From: Gadus chalcogrammus
Taxonomy: Eukaryota > Chordata > Actinopteri > Gadiformes > Gadidae
Length of the DNA: 64,000 nt
Direction: 5' to 3'
Assembly (NCBI RefSeq): GCF_026213295.1
Contig: NC_079422.1
Coordinates: 22,438,477 to 22,502,476, forward strand
Shown here in pieces: positions 1 to 17,188 of the stretch. Positions within the stretch are counted from its first letter, which is position 1. Every line of letters begins with the position of its first letter. The notes under the pieces are model-generated. The model did not search any database. It saw only the letters and a program-made list of their open reading frames with translations, and had not been told where the DNA came from. Both the position numbers and the translations under genes were made by a program.

Positions 1-73
1 GTACACAGTGATAGTATGAGTACTGTAGGTCTAAAATATGCATGTTTATCAGAGGATTTCTTCTGTGTTGCAG

Positions 74-2982
74 TACCGGGCCATGAGGGCTGCCTGGTGT
101 TTGGAACCATAAAGGACCAGTGCTGTGTGTTCATGCAGGGCCGGGTTCATCTCTATGAAGGCTACTCTCTGTGTAAGGTAATGTCTTCTTCTCTATCTCT
201 CACCTTCTCTCCAACACTCACCTCTCTATCTCTCACCTTCACTCTATCGCTCATCTTATCGCTCACACTTCCCTGACATCACAGTGTGTCTCTAGTGACA
301 TCACACGGTGGCGTATCTGATCTCATGCTCCAGGAGACATCACAGTGTTGTGTATCTGATCTCATGCTCCAGGAGACATCACAGTGTTATGTACCTGATC
401 TCGTGCTCCAGGAGACATCACAGCGTTGTGTATCTGATCTCATGCTCCAGGTGGCATCACAGCGTTGTGTATCTGATCTCATGCTCCAGGTGACCTTCCC
501 AGTGCGGATCTTCAAGCTCTTGGGTGTTGAGACCTTGGTGGTGACCAACGCCTCCGGAGGTATCTGTCAAGACTATAAAGTTGGAGACATCATGCTCATC
601 AAAGACCACATCAACCTGCCTGGCTTTGCTGGACAACACCCTCTCTGTGGGCCGAATGATGAACGGTATATATCATGAAATCATACTAATAACAATAGGT
701 ATATAAAACAATAATCCTAAACATTATCAACCCTATCAGGGTCCTCTGATGTGGTGAGATAATTAGAAAAGAATGTTTTCTTTTACAGAAAGAGGCATTG
801 ATGGATAGATAGAGAGATGAATGATGGATGTTGAATCGATGGACAGGTAGATTAACGGATGGATCGAACGGATGAAGAATGGATAGAAACCAACATGGAT
901 GGATAGACAGAATGGAAAACAAATGGCTAGAGAGATAGATGGATGGATGGATGGATAGACTGCATGATAAAAGGCCAGAGGGGTCGGTGGATAAAAACAA
1001 ACAGAAAATCACACATTCTAACGTTAGCTAAAGATTGGTCAACATTCCAGCGAGGAAAGATAGTGTGGGCCGCCTCCAGTAAATGCATTTTCTGCGGTCA
1101 AAGTCAACAATGTCCTTTATCATGAAGTCCTCCAGTCTCCTCCACAACACAGTGTGTTCCCTCTGCTAGGTTTGGGGTCCGGTTCCCCTGCATGTCCGAC
1201 GCCTACAGTAAAGACCTGCGGCGGCTGGCCCTGGACATCAGCTCTGAGATGGGCTGCAGTGACTTTGTCCGGGAGGGGGTTTACTGCATGGTGAGCGGGC
1301 CCAACTTTGAGACCATCGCTGAGGCCCGCATGCTGCAGGTCCTGGGCTGTGACGCCGTCGGTGAGCTATGACATCACACAACCACGACATTACATCATGT
1401 CGGTGAGCTATGACATCACACAACCACGACATTACATCATGTCGGTGAGCTATGACATCACACAACCACGACATTACATCATGTCGGTGAGCTATGACAC
1501 CACACTACCACTGCATTACGTCATATAGGTGAGCTATGACTTCACACTACCATTACATTACATCATGTCGGTGAGCTATGACATCACACAACCACTGCAT
1601 TACATCATGTCGGTGAGCTATGACATCACACTACCACTGCATTACGTCATGTCTGTGAGCTATGACATCACACAACCATTGCATCACATCATGTCGGTGA
1701 GCTATGACATCACACTACCATTACATTACGTCATGTCGGTGAGCTATGACATCACACAACCATTACATTACATCATGTCGGTGAGCTATGACATCACACA
1801 ATGATTACATTACATCATGTCGGTGAGCTATGAAATCACACAGTGACATCATGCTGCTCAGAGATAGGACCTAACCCAACGACGAGTTGGACAGATATCA
1901 CAAAACGACATCATCAGTTTGTAAAATATGACATCACACCATTACATTACATCATGCTAGTGAGATATGACAGGTCCAAATGACAACCCCTACAACTAAC
2001 AGGGAATCCATGCCTCCTACCCATGCTACTTGTCCAACCCATAAGCAGTGCCTCCTTACATGATACATAGACTAATTAAAGTGTTATGCAATTTCTTCAT
2101 CAGGTATGAGCACAGTTCCAGAGGTGACTGTAGCCAAGCACTGTGGTATTCGAGTGTTTGGCCTTTCTCTGATAACTAATAAGGTAAGTACATCTCTGAT
2201 AACCATGAAGTATTTACATCTCAGATAACCAATGAGGGTCTGACTCCCTGTGGTCACTGGAGATCCCATGTCATTAATCTCAAGGGTCAGGGGCTAACCC
2301 TAGTGTCCTGGCCTAATCCACAACCTGGCTCTTGTACATGTCCACATAATGAGACAGAAAGACAGTAGTTGTAATTCTGCCAGACAGTATTGTGTGTGGT
2401 TCTACTAAAGACAGTATGTGTAGTTCTGCGATAGACAGTATTGTATATGTGTAGTTCTACTATAGACAGAATTGTGTATGTGTTGTTCTACTAAAAACCG
2501 TATGTGTAGTTCTACTATAGACCGTAGGTGTAGTTCTGCTATAGACAGTATTGTATATGTGTAGTTCTACTATAGACAGAATTGTGTATGTATGGTTCTA
2601 CTAAAGACAGTATGTGTAGTTCTACCATAGACTGTATGTGTAGTTCTGCTATAGACAGTATTGTATATGTGTAGTTCTACTATAGACTGTATGTGTAGTT
2701 CTGCTATAGACAGTATTGTATATGTGTAGTTCTACTATAGACTGTATGTGTAGTTCTGCTATAGACAGTATTGTATATGTGTAGTTCTACTATAGAACGT
2801 AGGTGTAGTTCTGCTATAGACAGTGTTGTGTATGTGTTGTTCTACTGCAGGTGTCTCTGGACTACAGCAGGGAGGAAATGGTGAACCACGAGGACGTTCT
2901 GCTGACCGGTAAGATGAGAGCAGAGTTTCTGCAAAAGCTGGTCGCCACTCTGATAATACGCTGCAACCATCAGGAACAATAG
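74..2982 (+). CDS. pnp: Purine nucleoside phosphorylase, 3' part of the gene (N-terminus outside window)
   Basis: Cytosolic enzyme of purine salvage that splits inosine and guanosine with phosphate into free base and ribose-1-phosphate. Five coding exons are visible: 74-177, 490-665, 1170-1360, 2104-2183 and 2851-2982, all with AG/GT borders and compatible phases; the stop is TAG at 2980-2982. They encode about 226 residues, so roughly the first 60 of a typical 290-residue protein lie upstream. Family landmarks seen are GRVHLYEGY (phosphate and ribose contacts), VTNASGG, GPNFET with the purine-binding Glu, LSLITNK with the base-binding Asn, and NHEDVL with the late His. No frame break was seen. 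Three of the four complete introns carry tandem arrays abutting or repeating a splice site. Fish have several pnp paralogues and I cannot say which one this is. Confidence 0.93.
290..489 (+). repeat. Minisatellite ending at a pnp acceptor site
   Basis: About five imperfect units of roughly 35 bp end with the motif ATCTCATGCTCCAG, which is also the true acceptor of the exon starting at 490. Every unit therefore carries an acceptor-like CTCCAG. Confidence 0.85.
780..965. repeat. Degenerate GGAT/GATA tetranucleotide tract in a pnp intron
   Basis: Interrupted GATGGATA-type repeats. The rest of this intron (666-1169) shows no other feature. Confidence 0.7.
1354..1850 (+). repeat. Minisatellite starting at a pnp donor site
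   Basis: About eleven units of roughly 45 bp each begin with GTCGGTGAGCTATGAC. The first copy is the real exon end and donor (GCCGTCG followed by gtgagc at 1361). Later copies keep the last exon bases GTCG and the GTGAGC donor. Confidence 0.9.
2340..2850 (+). repeat. Minisatellite in the last pnp intron
   Basis: Units of about 30-45 bp built on TGTGTAGTTCTACTATAGAC. The last copy becomes GTTCTACTGCAG, the true acceptor before the exon at 2851, while upstream copies end in ACTATAG. Confidence 0.85.
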
Positions 2983-2994
2983 CGCCTCAGACCA

Positions 2995-3470
2995 CAGCCC
3001 CGGGACCCAGAACACCACCCAAACCCCCCCCAACCTGAACCAAGAACACCACCTACAACCCCCCCCAACCTGGACCAAGAACACCACCTACAACCCCACC
3101 CAACCTGGACCAAGAACACCACCCATAACCCCACCCAACCTGAACCAAGAACACCACCCATAACCCCACCCAACCTGAACCAAGAACACCACCTACAACC
3201 CCACCCAACCTGAACCAAGAACACCACCCACAACCCCACCCAACCTGAACCAAGAACACCACCCATAACCCCACCCAACCTGAACCAAGAACACCACCCA
3301 AACCCCCCCCAACCTGAACCAAGAACACCACCCATAACACCACCCAACCCGAACCCAGAACACCACCCATGACACCACCCAACCTGAACCAAGAACCCCA
3401 CCCATAACCCCACCCAACCTGAACCAAGAACCCCACCCAACCTGAACCGAGAACACCACCCGTAACAACT
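2995..3470. repeat. CA/AC-rich minisatellite in the pnp 3' flank or UTR
   Basis: About fourteen units of roughly 30 bp containing CCACCCAACCTGAACCAAGA, starting 13 bp after the pnp stop. It produces long Gly/Trp-rich open frames on the minus strand that I regard as chance. Confidence 0.9.
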
Positions 3471-3796
3471 CTTCCCGAAGACCTAGAAGCACCCCTAACA
3501 CCACCCTTCCTGAACCACTAACCCCACCTCCCCAGACCCAATACACCATGTCCTCGGGCATAATACCCCCACCTTTAACACCACTTCGCTGGGACCCATA
3601 GAACCACCTCATCTGGAAAAATAACACCACCATCGCTCCTGAACCAATAGCACCACCACCCCAGGACCATGAAGGCACCGGATTTACCATAGTCAAGGAT
3701 AATGGCAGGGTTTTACTGTACAATATCAAAGTGGCAATGTATAAAGAGAAAAAAAAAAATACATTTGGAGTATTTTGGTAAATATGCACCTACACA

Positions 3797-3803
3797 CAAT
3801 AAA
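3797..3803 (+). promoter_or_regulatory. Probable polyadenylation signal of pnp
   Basis: AATAAA about 815 bp after the pnp stop codon. It faces the decr1 signal at 3924-3929 on the opposite strand, so the two transcripts end within about 130 bp of each other. Confidence 0.45.
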
Positions 3804-3923
3804 AAAATATTTGCGGGCCTTAAAACGAGTATCAGGCTTTGCTGCCATCTGCTGGCAAAGGTATGAAATACGATTTGGCAAAAAAGGAAGATTGTATGGG
3901 AAACATTGGTCTGGTCTTGTTCA

Positions 3924-3929
3924 TTTATT
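3924..3929 (-). promoter_or_regulatory. Probable polyadenylation signal of decr1
   Basis: AATAAA on the minus strand, 214 bp downstream of the decr1 stop codon. Confidence 0.5.
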
Positions 3930-4142
3930 AACAAATTAATACATAGCTCGGTTACGGAGAAGGCCAATTAGACATGAGTAGTCATTCATGGAAAACAAAT
4001 ACATGATCCGTTGTTCATTGACAACCACACAATCCTAGTCTCTTCCAACTGGCGAGGAGAAGTCAGGGGAGAAGTCCCAGTGATCCGGCCCCCACACCTG
4101 GGGGTCTCCACATATATCTAGAGGTCTAGGTGGCTTCAGGTA

Positions 4143-8750
<4,608 letters not shown>

Positions 8751-9335
8751 GTCTTCAATGAACTTTCACCGAGTTTCGCCTTACAATGTTTGAAAGTAAT
8801 GTTTCCAAGTATGTTTTGTTTAACTTAAAGCTTGCACATATGTAAGTTGGGCTTTTAATTCTAGTGTCTACATTCAAGAAACAAATACAGTCGAAAACAA
8901 ATGAAAAATCATTACATATGTACAAAAGCTGAACACGCCTTCTATTCAATTACAATGGTTTGGTCCATTATTCACATGCCCCTCATGAAAATTACAATGG
9001 TTTGGTCGAGTGTGTGGCGATTATCACATGTTAACGTAAACCTAGTAATATAATACACACAAAAAAAGACCGTATCTGTTTACTTTTCCCGGTGACTATT
9101 ATACATATATTTTGATTACATTTGTATAATTTATATCCATTCATAAACAACTATTAATACAAATAAAATAACTTGACAATATTAGAGTGAATTCAAACGA
9201 GTAATAATTTCCTCTTATCCCGAACTCCCTGTATTACGGTAACGTCACAATCAGCTCATCGATTGGCACAATAAACCGAACATGCTGTGGCTCGACAAAA
9301 CTACAATTAAGTAGTTATACACCTGAATAAAGACA
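8751..9335. promoter_or_regulatory. Shared divergent promoter region of decr1 and pmvk
   Basis: 585 bp separate the two start codons, so both promoters and 5' UTRs must lie here unless there are distant leader exons. The region is AT-rich and not a CpG island. A CCAAT-type ATTGG lies near 9262. No transcription start can be fixed from sequence alone. Confidence 0.55.
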
Positions 9336-11381
9336 ATGGCTTCAGCAGAACCCAAAATTATTCTAGTGTTCAGTGGGAAACGCAAATCCGGCAAAGATTA
9401 TGTGACGGATTTCATTCTGAAAAGGTAAATGTTTAGCATTGGATACGTCCAGTCCTATAGAAAAACCTACTGTCAGTTCACTCCCTCTATACAGACCTAT
9501 ATATATATATATATATATCTGACAGTATTGTATCGGCCGTCTATCAGTTTTAGACATATGGATATCTAGATAGATGCGTGTGTGTTTGTAACAAATTAGA
9601 CTCAAATAATGTTTCCAAGATCTTACCTGCTGCCCCTTTGAATGGTGAGGCTTGACTAACCTAGTTCTCTGACCCATGAAGGCTAGGGTCGGAGATCTGC
9701 TGCATCCTGCGTCTCTCTGGCCCGCTGAAAAAGCAGTACGCTCAGGTAATCCTCACTCTCTCACCTAAAACCTTACCCTCACACTGACTCCCCCCCCCCC
9801 CTTACCCTCACACTGACTTCCCCCCACACACACACCTTACCCTCACTTTTCTATCACTCACATAAAGCCTCTTGCTCCACAACATTAGTTTTGGGATGAT
9901 GTTAAACTCGGGGTAAGTTATAGTTCCTGTGTGGTATGATGTTAAACTCTGGGTTAGTTGTGGTTCCTTTGTGGTACGAGGTTGAACTCTGGGTTAGTTC
10001 TAGTTCCTGTGTGGTGTGAGGTTAAAGTTAAGGTTATTTGTGGTTCCTGTGTGTTAAGATTTTAAATTCTATGGAGCTTGTGTGGTATGACATTAAAGGT
10101 ACGTTGAGTTGGGGCTCCTGTGTGGTATGATGTTTAAATTCTGTGGATCTTCTGTGGTATGACACTAAAGGTACGTTATTTGTGGTTCCTTTGTGGGATG
10201 CTATTAACTATTGCGGAAGGGTTTGTTTTCGTTCCTGTGTGCCGTGTCAAAGTCAGGCGTCAGTTGGTCTCCTATCCTGAAGAGTTCTAATTTGAATTTC
10301 AGGACCACGGACTGGACTACAGCGAGCTGCTGGCCGCAGGGGGCTACAAGGAGACACACCGCGCTGACATGATCGCCTGGGGCGAGCAGCAGAGGCGCCA
10401 AGACCCGGGCTTCTTCTGTCGCCTAGCAACAGAGGCAGCCCAGCAGCCCGTCTGGGTACGGGGTTAACCAATAATCTAAACATATACACAAACACACACA
10501 AATGTATATACACACGTACACACATCAAATGTAATACGACTCTACATGTGGTGTGTCAGATTGTGAGTGACGCGCGGCGGCGTTCGGACCTGCGGTGGTT
10601 CCAGACAGAGTATCCGAGTCAGACGCGCTGCGTTAGGGTCCAGGCTTCAGAGGAAACACGAGCGGACCGCGGCTGGCGCTTCACAGCAGGTGAGGTCCAC
10701 GTTTAACGGCCAGTAACACTCCGCTCATGCTCCCGCGACTCCTAGCTTTACTCATGCTCCCTCTCCTTCTAGCTCTAGAGACTCATGCTCCCTCTCCTTC
10801 TGGCTGTAGACTTATGCTCCTTCTAGCTCTAGAGACTCATGCTCCCTCTCCTTCTGGCTGTAGACTTATGCTCCTTCTAGCTCTAGAGACTCATGCTCCC
10901 TCTCCTTCTAGCTATAAAGACTCATGCTCCCTCTCCTTCTACTCCTTCCTCTCCTTCTAGCTCTAGAGACTCATGCTCCCTCTCCTTCTAGCTATAAAGA
11001 CTCATGCTCCCTCTCCTTCTACTCCTTCTTCCTCTCCTTCTAGCTCTAGAGACGTATGCTCCTTCTCCTTCTAGCTACAAAGACGTATGCTCCCTCTCCT
11101 TCTAGCTCTAAAGACTTATGCTCCCTCTCCTTCTGGCTTTAGACTTATGCTCCTTCTAGTCCTAGAGACTCATGCTCACACTCCTTCTAGCCCAAAAGAC
11201 TCATGTTTAACATCCTTAACATCTCTCGGCAGGGATAGACGATGCAGAGTCAGAGTGTGGATTGGACGGGGAGCAGTTCGACTGGATCATCACCAATGAG
11301 GCAGAGGCTCCAGCCTTAGAAGAGCAGCTTGAGAACATTTTACAACTCGCCTCACATGCAGCAGGACCGCACAACTCCTGA
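9336..11381 (+). CDS. pmvk: Phosphomevalonate kinase
   Basis: ATP-dependent kinase turning mevalonate-5-phosphate into the diphosphate in isoprenoid and sterol synthesis. It belongs to the animal-type family, unrelated to the fungal GHMP-type enzyme. Five exons: 9336-9424, 9682-9745, 10303-10455, 10560-10689 and 11233-11381, with consistent phases. They sum to 585 nt and 194 residues (human about 192). The N-terminus MASAEPK leads into the P-loop-like FSGKRKSGKDYVTD. Other landmarks are LRLSGPLKKQYAQ, DMIAWGEQQR, DPGFFCR, IVSDARRRSDLRWF, RGWRFTAGIDDAESECGLD and EEQLENIL. It starts 585 bp from the decr1 start on the other strand and converges with the tropomyosin gene. The fourth intron is mostly a pyrimidine-rich minisatellite. 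Confidence 0.96.
9890..10200. repeat. Imperfect 40-45 bp repeats in pmvk intron 2
   Basis: Units around GTTCCTGTGTGGTATGATGT recur about seven times. They are preceded by poly-C and CA stretches at 9770-9850. Confidence 0.75.
10727..11210 (+). repeat. Pyrimidine-rich minisatellite in pmvk intron 4
   Basis: About fifteen units of roughly 25-30 bp based on ACTCATGCTCCCTCTCCTTC followed by TAGCT. Most units carry a pyrimidine tract plus TAG, resembling an acceptor. The real acceptor is further on, at 11231-11232. Confidence 0.85.
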
Positions 11382-11577
11382 AGCCTCCGTCAGAAACGTC
11401 CAGCCCACCACAACCGCAGAAGACACTGTTGAAAACATTCGGCTGCGTTGCACAAATGCTTCGTCAGAACCTTTGTGCCTTCTTTTAGCCCTCCAGTTCC
11501 TTGAGCATGACAAGACAATAATAGTCCTAACTGGACATCGAGTGCCTGAAACCTTTCCGTCGCTTTATAATGCAAAG

Positions 11578-11583
11578 AATAAA
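11578..11583 (+). promoter_or_regulatory. Probable polyadenylation signal of pmvk
   Basis: AATAAA 197 bp after the stop. The minus-strand tropomyosin signal (tttatt at 11914-11919) lies about 330 bp away, so the genes end tail to tail. Confidence 0.55.
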
Positions 11584-12321
11584 GTTTCCTTCATAAGGTT
11601 TATTTACCCAGAATAATCCATCCATGTAGGCGTTGGGAGGATGGGACGGTTAGGGTAAAGCTTTGAGAGATGGTTATAATAATGAGATTATGGCTAGGTT
11701 AAGGTAAAGTTTAGAGACTAATGGTTTCAGGGTTAAAGGTTAGACTTTGGGTTTGGGTAAAGGTTAGCGGGTTAGATTTGGGACGGTTGGGAGGATTCAT
11801 ATTGGGTACAGTTTAGTTTAATTATCTACAAGGAATGAAGGGGACGAGTGTGCAAAGATGTGCTCACATATTAAATAATGACACCACTAATGAAATGCTA
11901 TTAAATGTGGCCCTTTATTTTTAAAAATCCTGCATTAATTACAATAACATCACAGCAAGAAACTGCAAATACTGGGAGAGAATTGTCATCTTTCAGAACT
12001 TGCATGATCTACTTCTTTTAATTGTTATATTTCCAATGATCACTTTATTTGCTGCAAAAATAGACTTAAATTCTATCATTAAGAGATCCTTTGACCCAAG
12101 GCTTTTCGTTGGCCCCTCCCATTAGTGCAGTGGAATGTGTTGCAATTGGCCGATCACCTTTCCCCGCATTGGCTAACACTCAGCTCCTTGGCTGTATTGG
12201 CTAGATCTTTACGTCCGTCACAGACCTGGACAGGCTATTGGCAGGATGGGGTTAACAGTGAGACTGGAACACTGTGGAGGAATGTATGAGGAGGAATGGA
12301 GGAGGAGGAGGAGGTCAGGCC
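11584..12321. other. pmvk/tropomyosin convergent 3' region
   Basis: Contains GGTTAGG/GGGTTAG-like simple sequence near 11640-11790 and the presumed tropomyosin 3' UTR, with its AATAAA on the minus strand at 11914-11919. No coding signal was recognised. Confidence 0.6.
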
Positions 12322-15300
12322 CTAGCAGCTGTTGAGGTCCTCCAGCGTCTGGTCCAGGGTTGCCTGAAGCTTTTTGTTGGAGTCCTTGGCGGCAGACAGA
12401 GCATCTAGAGGGTTCAACAGAGCATTGAGCGCGTTAAAACAGTTTTTTTTTTTATAAACCCAGGTCGCCATTATCAACCTTTATGTGGTTCTCAACTCCT
12501 AATAACTCCTCATCACTGAGGTAAACGATAGTGGACATTGGTATTGGCTGTCACTGTGTATATAATAAGGTCCTGCTACTATAAAGACATCACTGTTTAT
12601 AATAACTACTCGGCTTTGACTGCCATGCGGTAAACATCAGGCGCCTTTCCCCCCTCCCTATGCCGTACCATATTTCAATCAGTCCATAACCGTACAAGGG
12701 AGCGCACCGAACCAAGAGCGTAATCCCGTACGGGAGGTTATAGTACCGGGAACCATTGCACCCCCGCCGAGTGGAAAGTGAAAGGAAGACTTACCCTCGA
12801 GCTCATCGATGCTCTTCTCTAGTTTGATGATGGACCTCTCTGAGAACTCGGCCCGGGTTTCAGCCTGAGACAGGAAGTCAATAGTTAGCACACTATTGGA
12901 GTGAGTGGGTGAGACAGTGAGAAATAGATGAATAGCCTAAACAAACAACGATTTAGCCTTATATTGTGCGGACAGCGTTGAAACTAGTAGGGGAATCGCC
13001 ATAGTTAATATAAGGGGTTGTGATATGTGCAAAAAATAAACAGATATTTTGACGAAGATGTTAGGATACAACTGCACAGGGCCATGTTAACAAAAGCCAC
13101 CCATGTTCCCGTACCACATTGCAATTAAACATTACCTTCCAGTGCCGACTTCTCTCGAGATTAATAAGACATTTCGTGAGTTCCACGTTGCCAGCCTTTA
13201 GTTAGTAGGTGGATTATCACAATGGTTAACCTGAGGGGATCTCACCTCTTTCAGTTTGTCACTCAGGTTCCTGATCTCTTCCTCATAGCGGTCTTCTTTC
13301 TGGGAATACTGGAGAGACCGAATGGTTCAACAAAGGGTTAGATACCATTAGAAAGAAATACCAAATGGAGGCTTAAATCAAGTCATAATATGGTCTGTGT
13401 TCAATCATATATTATTTGAAAACTTTACATAACTTTGTAGTGCATTACATTATTCCGTCCATCCATGAAATGTATGCACCCCCCCTACACACACACCCGC
13501 ACTAATTTGACTGGAAGGAGGTATAGCCCCACCCTCATTAAGTGATTGACAGGAGGTAAAAGGGGTGTGGCTCCTACCTTCTCTTCAGATGCCTGCTTGC
13601 TCTTTAATGACTGGTCGAAACCTCTCATCTGGTCTTCCATTTCCCGGAGCTTCCTAGGGACAGGCAGGAGGGGTCTCAGAGGGAGTGGCGCTCAGCTATA
13701 TTTATAACTAATTAATGCCCGAGTACTTTTAGAGATGCAGAGACCGATGGATACAGAGGGAGAGACGTGATGCGGCGAGAGAGACATGCAGAGACAAAGC
13801 AAGACCGGGACATGCAGAGATACAAAGAGACATGCAGAGATAGAGAGACGTACGGGGACATACAGAGACATCGCAGTGCCCATATTAAAAGATACCCGAT
13901 GTGATTCATTGATTACACTGATTTAAAATAAAAAAATAAAAAATAAAATCTACCATTGTGCAATTACAATGGATGAATGACATACAGAAAGACACAGAGA
14001 GCCTGAGACATGGAGCGATACAGAGAGAGGGCACGGGTCACTCACCCCTCTGCCATCTCGGCCCTGTCCTCCGTGCGCTCCAGCTCTCCCTCCAGCACCA
14101 CCAGTTTGCGGGCGACCTGACACAGAGAAACAGCGTTGGAGCAGGCAGCCAGACAATGTATGCGCGTTTGCATCCATGGCGACCGGCGGCGGGAACTCAC
14201 CTCCTCATATTTGCGGTCGGCCTCCTCTGCGATGTGTTTGGCCTCCTTCAACTGCACCTCCTGGATCTCCATCTTCTCCTCATCCTTCAAGGCGCGGTTC
14301 TCGATCACTTTCATACCCCTGGGGATGCACAGGGAACCCCACGAGTCAGCAGCCGGCCACGTAGCCAGACACACAGCTAGCCTGGTTTAGGTTTGTTTGT
14401 GTTTGTGTTGGCACACTGAAAGTTAACCAGACGTTTGGTGAACAACTAGTGAAAAAAGCGATGACATCTGTCAAAATGTAGCACATTACCATCTTTTGCT
14501 ATTAAAGGAATCATTTGAAATGTTTGGTTCATCCAAAATCTGTTTTAAATCAGGCCGAAATGTGATATCTTGGTCTGGTTTAAAAAACATTGAAATGGCT
14601 GCAAAATACGATCATTATGAACTAGGGCTGGGCGATAAAGGAATCAATAACGGGCTTAACACAAATGATTATCGCCTCTTATTGTTTGGACGCGTTAACA
14701 ACACAGAGGAGCGGTACCTTGTTGTCGGATGCAACTAGCAATTACCCGATCACGGGACCCAAAGACTTGTATTGTTCACGAGACGGGCCGTCATTATGTT
14801 CCCTCACTGAGACAACTAATGCTTGCCCTGCATATAACGTACTTCCTCTTTAGGTCATCCTGACTCTCAATAAAGGAAGACTACACTTAGCCATAAACAA
14901 ATAGCCTGTTTCATTGCTCTCCGTTATAGAAATGATCAACCTGCGTCTCACTGGAGATGTGGGTTTTTGTTTTTTTTAATTTGTGGATTCAAGAGTAGTC
15001 CTATACTTTGTCATTATTCAAGCATCCCCATGTCAGCTGTAGCTATTGAAGTATCGATAACCTCGGGGGACAAGGCTTCAAAGTTCTAACCGCTACATCA
15101 ACTGAAGCATTGACGTGAAAGGTTGATATTTGAGGGATGTCTTGCACAATTACAGATCCTTTAAATATTTTAGCCCTGGTAAATCGGACTAAATGTTAAA
15201 ACAAGATACGAATACATGAAAAGACTAGCTGAGTGCGAACGGCCGTGCGCCGGACTGCAATTACTTACTGGGTTGAGAAGCGTCACGGAGAAATGTGAAC

Positions 15301-17188
15301 CCAATTTAAAAAAAAATTAAAGCCTAATTTAATAAATGACTGATGACTTCGGCCAAAACAATTTTTTCACTTCAAAGATCTAAACGACTAGCATGTCTGG
15401 TGCAGACGAGAAAGTAAAGCAACAGCTAGTGGACGCATGGCGACCACCCCCAGTATGTACCGTTCGCTCTCATCAGATGACTTCTCGGCCTCCTCCAGCT
15501 TGTGCAGGGCGGTGGACAGTCTCTCCTGGGCCCGGTCCAGGTCCTCCTCGAGGAGCTGGACGCGCCTGCCCAGGGATGACACCTCAGACTCGGCCTGGAG
15601 ACACAAGGTACAGACACGATGACACAACATGTACACACGCTACCGTCTTAACGTGTGAGACTACTCCACTCCTCAGTTAGCCATGCAGAATTGAAATGAC
15701 TCAATAGCAATGTTCTGTCCTCTCTCGCTGGCTGTGCAACTGTGTGATGCAAACGGGTGTAGCTCATCTGGCTGGGTGGTTTGAGTGGGAGGGGTTAAGG
15801 GAGTGTCGAAACCAAGATTCCTCAAACCCCAGAGAGATCTTTGGGCTGGCCAGCATTTTTATAAATGTTTTTTCTATTTTTTATTAAAAAAATTAATTTA
15901 AATGATAACACTAGCATTGACTACAGATATGTCAAGGTTGTTTTAAGTGACGAGCTCCATATTTACGGCTACTTTATATTTGATGTAAAGCGTATATAAT
16001 TGAATAAATACAGGTCAACTTCCTCTTATGCTTAATTTCCCCTTTTATCATGTTTTCATGCCAAGTCAAATTGTAATTATCCTGCTCCAAAAACGGAAAA
16101 AATAATTCTCATTACTGAGAGTAGGTATGAATGCCACGGTGCCATAAAGGACACGGTTACATTCAAATTGTATATGGAGAATCAATGGGTCATCCAATGT
16201 CAAATCAAGTGACATTTAACTCTCAATGTCACAAACACATTTGTGCACGTTTATCAGAGAATGTGTTCCAGCAAATCAATGCTTATAAATCTTACATTGG
16301 GTCAGACAGAGGACAGGCCATCCACCTACTCAAACACTCTTGTTTTAACACTTTGTTTTATGATGCACGTTTCCCTTCTGTACAGTTTTAACATCACTTT
16401 ATAGTTATTTGATATTCGTGAAGTCCAATTTTCATTAATATTTGCATTGTACCCATTACCTTGCACCTTGTAACTCTTGCTTCGATACATTTTTCTAACT
16501 TACTAATTCAATAAATATTGATATTAAATTGTGAACAAAAATACAAATAGCCTGGAAAATGTTCATATGTCAGAGGCCTCCCAAACGGACATTATCATTT
16601 TACTTTGAACATGACCAAGTAAACGAAATACTGCTGGCCCCAAAAGGACCAGAAAGTCGACTGCTGCTGCTATGCGGACTAGAGAGGAGACAGCTGATCA
16701 AATGTATACATTTATATATATTCATCCAATATGGAGTCCTTAAAAAGTGCTTGGCTGAGGCTTAGCCGTCTGCTCACACGCATAGACGACAAACAGCACA
16801 AGCCAACTAACTTCAGTCTGCCAACTAAAGCCTCTTATCAAACTAAACAACTACCAGCATCTGCTCTCAGAACTCCTTATCCTTGGTCGTGGTTGCTGGT
16901 CATTACCAGGGCCAAATAAATCCACTATTTCCTCGGGAAAATCTCCTAGAAAAGCCCACAATTAAAGACCATTGTGCAGGGCAAATTGGTGCGGTCATAA
17001 AGTGCAATATACAGAGTAGTAAATAAAACAGGTATATAGCGGGACACGTCCTTCACCTGTTCTCTGGTGCGCTTCTCTTCCTCCACCCGTCTCTGGAGAC
17101 TCTCGGCTCGCTCCTCCGCATCGTCCGCTTGTTGCTGCAACACTCGGATCTTCCGCTTCACCGCCTCCACGCTATTCACTCCAGACAT
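12322..17188 (-). CDS. tpm3: Low-molecular-weight (cytoskeletal) tropomyosin, tpm3-like
   Basis: Coiled-coil dimer that binds along actin filaments. Eight exons in transcript order: 17057-17188, 15461-15594, 14201-14318, 14046-14116, 13578-13653, 13246-13308, 12795-12864 and 12322-12404. Lengths of the middle exons (134, 118, 71, 76, 63 and 70 nt) are the standard tropomyosin sizes. The total of 747 nt gives exactly 248 residues, the short-isoform length. The first exon ([14 protein letters not shown]) is the short exon 1b type. The 76-nt exon reads like alternative exon 6a ([16 protein letters not shown]), and the last exon ends [11 protein letters not shown]. No long-isoform exon 1a/2, alternative 6b or muscle-type last exon was found. 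The tpm3 name rests on sequence resemblance and the 1q21-like neighbourhood; tpm4 is the alternative. Confidence 0.9.
14400..15460. other. Large tropomyosin intron with a possible transposon remnant
   Basis: Mostly AT-rich unique sequence. AGGGCTGGGCGAT near 14626 resembles the end of a DNA-transposon family (see 41217-41570), but no matching second end was found. A second long intron (15595-17056) shows nothing beyond AT-rich DNA. Confidence 0.35.

Noticed and set aside
2970..3789. Long minus-strand frames rich in Gly, Trp and Val
   Set aside because: All lie in the 30-bp minisatellite after pnp; several frames are open at once, as expected for a stop-free repeat.
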